From contig NZ_VLPS01000011.1 in the NCBI RefSeq assembly GCF_007570865.1, positions 62,001 to 126,000 on the forward strand: a stretch of DNA of 64,000 bases, in the 5' to 3' direction. How positions within the stretch are numbered: position 1 is the stretch's first letter; each line of letters starts with the position of its first letter. Made by a program: the position numbers and the translations under genes. Source of the DNA: Atlantibacter subterraneus. GTDB taxonomy: Bacteria; Pseudomonadota; Gammaproteobacteria; Enterobacterales; Enterobacteriaceae. Of this stretch, positions 61,790 through 64,000 are shown piece by piece. The notes under the pieces were generated by a model. That model searched no databases. It was not told the DNA's origin and saw only the letters and a program-made list of their open reading frames with translations.

Positions 61790-63613
61790 TTAGTCTTCTT
61801 TCGAACCGCGAGCGGCGCGACGACGATCGTTTTCAGTCAGATGACGTTTACGGATACGGATGGACGTCGGGGTCACTTCGACCAGTTCGTCATCATCGAT
61901 AAACTCAAGCGCCTGTTCCAGAGACATTTTGATCGGCGGAACCAGAACCGTGGCTTCGTCGGTACCGGACGCGCGCATGTTGGTCAGTTTCTTACCGGTC
62001 AGGCAGTTAACGGTCAGGTCGTTAGAACGGCTGTGAATACCGATGATCTGGCCTTCGTATACTTCCGCACCGTGACCCAGGAACAGCTTGCCGCGGTCCT
62101 GTAAACCGAACAGCGCAAACGCAACCGCTTTGCCCTGGCCGTTAGAGATCAGCACGCCATTGTTACGCTGGCCGATTTCGCCCGGACGCACGTCGTCATA
62201 GTGGCTGAAGGTGGAGTACAGCAGACCGGTACCGGAAGTCATGGTCATGAACTCGGTACGGAAGCCGATCAGGCCACGCGCCGGGATCAGGTAATCCAGA
62301 CGAATACGACCTTTGCCGTCAGGGATCATGTCTTTCACGTCGCCTTTACGCTCGCCCATGGCTTGCATTACAGCGCCCTGGTGCTGCTCTTCGATATCCA
62401 GGGTAACGTTTTCGAACGGTTCCTGCATGCGGCCATCAATCACGCGGTTGATAACTTTCGGACGGGACACCGCCAGTTCGAAGCCTTCACGACGCATGTT
62501 TTCGATCAGCACCGACAGGTGCAGTTCGCCACGACCGGATACGCGGAACGCATCGGAGTCTTCGGTTTCTTCAACGCGCAGCGCCACGTTGTGCACCAGC
62601 TCTTTGTTCAGACGCTCAAGGATCTGACGAGAGGTCACGAACTTCCCTTCTTTACCGCAGAACGGCGAGGTGTTGACGTTGAAGAACATGGTTACGGTCG
62701 GCTCGTCAACAGACAGGGCCGGCAGCGCTTCCACATTTTGCGGATCGCACAGCGTATCGGAGATGTTCAGCTCGCCCAGACCGGTGATCGCGATGATATC
62801 GCCTGCTTCCGCTTCGGTGGATTCAATACGCTCCAGGCCGAGGTGGGTCAGTACTTTACCGACTTTACCGTTACGGGTTTTGCCTTCGCTATCGATCAGG
62901 GTGATCTGCTGGTTAGGCTTCACTTTACCGCGCTTGATGCGACCGATGCCGATAACGCCAACGTAGTTGTTGTAATCGAGCTGGGAGATCTGCATCTGGA
63001 ACGGACCGTCGAGGTCAACGTTCGGTGCCGGTACGTGGTCAACAATCGCCTGATACAGCGGGGTCATATCTTCCGCCATGTCGGTGTGTTCGTTGCCTGC
63101 GATACCCATCAGCGCAGAAGCATAAATAATCGGGAAGTCCAGCTGCTCGTCAGTCGCGTCGAGGTTTACGAACAGGTCGAATACCTGGTCGACAACCCAG
63201 TCCGGACGCGCGCCAGGACGGTCAACTTTGTTGATAACAACAATCGGCTTCAAACCGTGGGCAAACGCTTTTTTGGTTACAAAGCGGGTCTGCGGCATTG
63301 GGCCATCCATTGCATCCACAACCAGCAGTACTGAGTCCACCATGGACATAACACGTTCAACTTCTCCACCGAAGTCGGCGTGCCCTGGGGTATCAACGAT
63401 GTTGATACGGTAGTCATTCCATTTGATAGCGGTGTTTTTAGCGAGGATGGTAATCCCACGCTCTTTCTCCAAATCGTTGGAGTCCATCACACGTTCTGTG
63501 GTCTCAGCACGTTCGCTGAACGTACCGGATTGCTGCAGCAGCTTGTCAACCAGGGTCGTTTTCCCATGGTCAACGTGCGCAATGATGGCGATGTTACGCA
63601 GATTTTCGATCAC
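61790..63613 (-). CDS. typA: Ribosome-dependent GTPase TypA/BipA
   Basis: Translational GTPase of 607 residues that helps 50S subunit assembly, notably at low temperature. G1 is AHVDHGKTT (13-21), G3 is DTPGHADF, G4 is NKVD. EF-G-like domains III and V and a BipA-specific C-terminal domain follow ([17 protein letters not shown]), ending in basic [22 protein letters not shown]. It is divergent from glnA as in E. coli. Confidence 0.98.
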   Translation of the reverse strand: MIENLRNIAIIAHVDHGKTTLVDKLLQQSGTFSERAETTERVMDSNDLEKERGITILAKNTAIKWNDYRINIVDTPGHADFGGEVERVMSMVDSVLLVVDAMDGPMPQTRFVTKKAFAHGLKPIVVINKVDRPGARPDWVVDQVFDLFVNLDATDEQLDFPIIYASALMGIAGNEHTDMAEDMTPLYQAIVDHVPAPNVDLDGPFQMQISQLDYNNYVGVIGIGRIKRGKVKPNQQITLIDSEGKTRNGKVGKVLTHLGLERIESTEAEAGDIIAITGLGELNISDTLCDPQNVEALPALSVDEPTVTMFFNVNTSPFCGKEGKFVTSRQILERLNKELVHNVALRVEETEDSDAFRVSGRGELHLSVLIENMRREGFELAVSRPKVINRVIDGRMQEPFENVTLDIEEQHQGAVMQAMGERKGDVKDMIPDGKGRIRLDYLIPARGLIGFRTEFMTMTSGTGLLYSTFSHYDDVRPGEIGQRNNGVLISNGQGKAVAFALFGLQDRGKLFLGHGAEVYEGQIIGIHSRSNDLTVNCLTGKKLTNMRASGTDEATVLVPPIKMSLEQALEFIDDDELVEVTPTSIRIRKRHLTENDRRRAARGSKED

Positions 63614-63981
63614 AACTTTGCCTCAGGCATTAGAAATAGCGCGTTATTGTACACGTATTAATCGAAGGACTAAACAGGATCACAAAGAACCTTTACAAAC
63701 AATATGAACAGTAAGGGATTGTGATCGGTTTCACGAAGCAAAAAAGAGAGCGCCCAACGAAAATTGCACCAATACGGTGCTCATTATTCACATATGAGCA
63801 CTATATTGGTGCAAGATATCCATCCTGGTGCAGCCCTTTTGCACTATGGTGCGCATAATAGCGCCTTTTTAGGGTAATTTGAAAGTTGGCACAGATTTCG
63901 CTTTATCTAAATCAGGGTGAAAACACCAACTGTTGAGCAGTGCAATTCCACGACGACGATGACCAATCCGGGAGAGTAAGT
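63614..63981 (+). promoter_or_regulatory. glnA control region: NtrC sites and sigma-54 promoter
   Basis: This 368-bp spacer between typA and glnA contains three NtrC-type dyads: TGCACCAATACGGTGC (63765-63780), GCACTATATTGGTGC (63798-63812) and TTGCACTATGGTGC (from 63839). The sigma-54 promoter TGGCACAGATTTCGC lies at 63887-63901 with the -24 GG and -12 GC elements. The layout is that of E. coli glnAp2: two strong enhancers about 100 bases upstream of the -24 element. The typA promoter must lie on the left side. Confidence 0.9.
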
Positions 63982-64000
63982 ATGTCCGCCGAACACATTC
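63982..64000 (+). CDS. glnA: Glutamine synthetase, first six codons (runs off the right edge)
   Basis: Only ATG TCC GCC GAA CAC ATT is inside the window, encoding MSAEHI, like the E. coli GlnA start (MSAEHV). The upstream GGGAGAG ribosome binding site and the NtrC/sigma-54 control region support the call. Confidence 0.93.

Noticed and set aside
62201-63334. A 377-codon open frame on the plus strand inside typA
   Set aside because: It is antisense to the highly conserved typA, is rich in His/Gln/Arg as expected from reverse reading, and has no recognisable domain or ribosome binding site.

Overview
The window is a 64-kb chromosomal segment of a member of the Enterobacteriaceae. Nearly every housekeeping gene has a close E. 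coli counterpart. The lipopolysaccharide core locus is of the Klebsiella/Enterobacter/Serratia type: it carries waaE next to waaA-coaD and a WabG-like transferase, and lacks the E. coli waaG-P-S-B-I-J-Y-Z set. I cannot name the genus with confidence from sequence alone. No tRNA, rRNA, insertion sequence, prophage or CRISPR array was seen.

Region by region: (1) 1-15.4 kb holds the start of kbl and the LPS inner/outer core cluster: hldD, waaF, waaC, waaQ, wabG-like, a reverse-strand GT4 gene, the O-antigen ligase waaL, two further glycosyltransferases, a phosphoethanolamine-transferase-like membrane enzyme, waaA, waaE and coaD. (2) 15.4-38.5 kb is core genome in E. coli order: mutM, rpmG, rpmB, radC, coaBC, dut, slmA, pyrE, rph, yicC, then an extra MurF-like ligase, yicG, an extra AT-rich acyltransferase gene, ligB, gmk, rpoZ, spoT, trmH, recG, xanP and yicH. 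(3) At about 38.54-38.57 kb the order jumps from yicH to yiiD-dtd-yihY-yihX. These lie roughly 240 kb apart in E. coli K-12, on the other side of oriC, so this looks like an inversion endpoint relative to K-12. (4) 41.6-47.8 kb holds a six-gene operon inserted between yihX and yihW: an iron-type alcohol dehydrogenase, two adjacent but different 2-oxo-3-deoxygalactonate-kinase homologues, an MFS sugar-acid transporter, a KDPG/KDPGal-type aldolase and an IclR regulator. No sugar-acid dehydratase is present.

(5) 48.0-60.4 kb is a complete sulfoquinovose (sulfo-EMP) system. It comprises the repressor yihW and kinase yihV on one strand, and divergently yihU, yihT, yihS, yihR, yihQ, a TauE/SafE-type permease absent from the E. 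coli operon, yihP, yihO and the porin ompL. Published catalytic residues of YihQ, YihS, YihT and YihU are all present, so the route from sulfoquinovosides to dihydroxypropanesulfonate should work. (6) 60.5-61.6 kb is a small AT-rich island at the place where E. coli has yihL-yihM-yihN. It encodes a DUF2778/Tlde1-like L,D-transpeptidase-fold toxin candidate followed by a small multi-pass membrane protein that is probably its immunity partner. The toxin gene is split in two frames at a run of nine A residues that contains a correctly phased A AAA AAG slippery heptamer, directly preceded by a hairpin. (7) 61.8-64.0 kb holds typA and, divergently, the first codons of glnA with its NtrC/sigma-54 control region.

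The most interesting candidates for undescribed biology are the possibly frameshift-controlled orphan effector/immunity pair, the double-kinase sugar-acid operon beside the sulfoquinovose genes, and the TauE-type exporter built into the sulfoquinovose operon.
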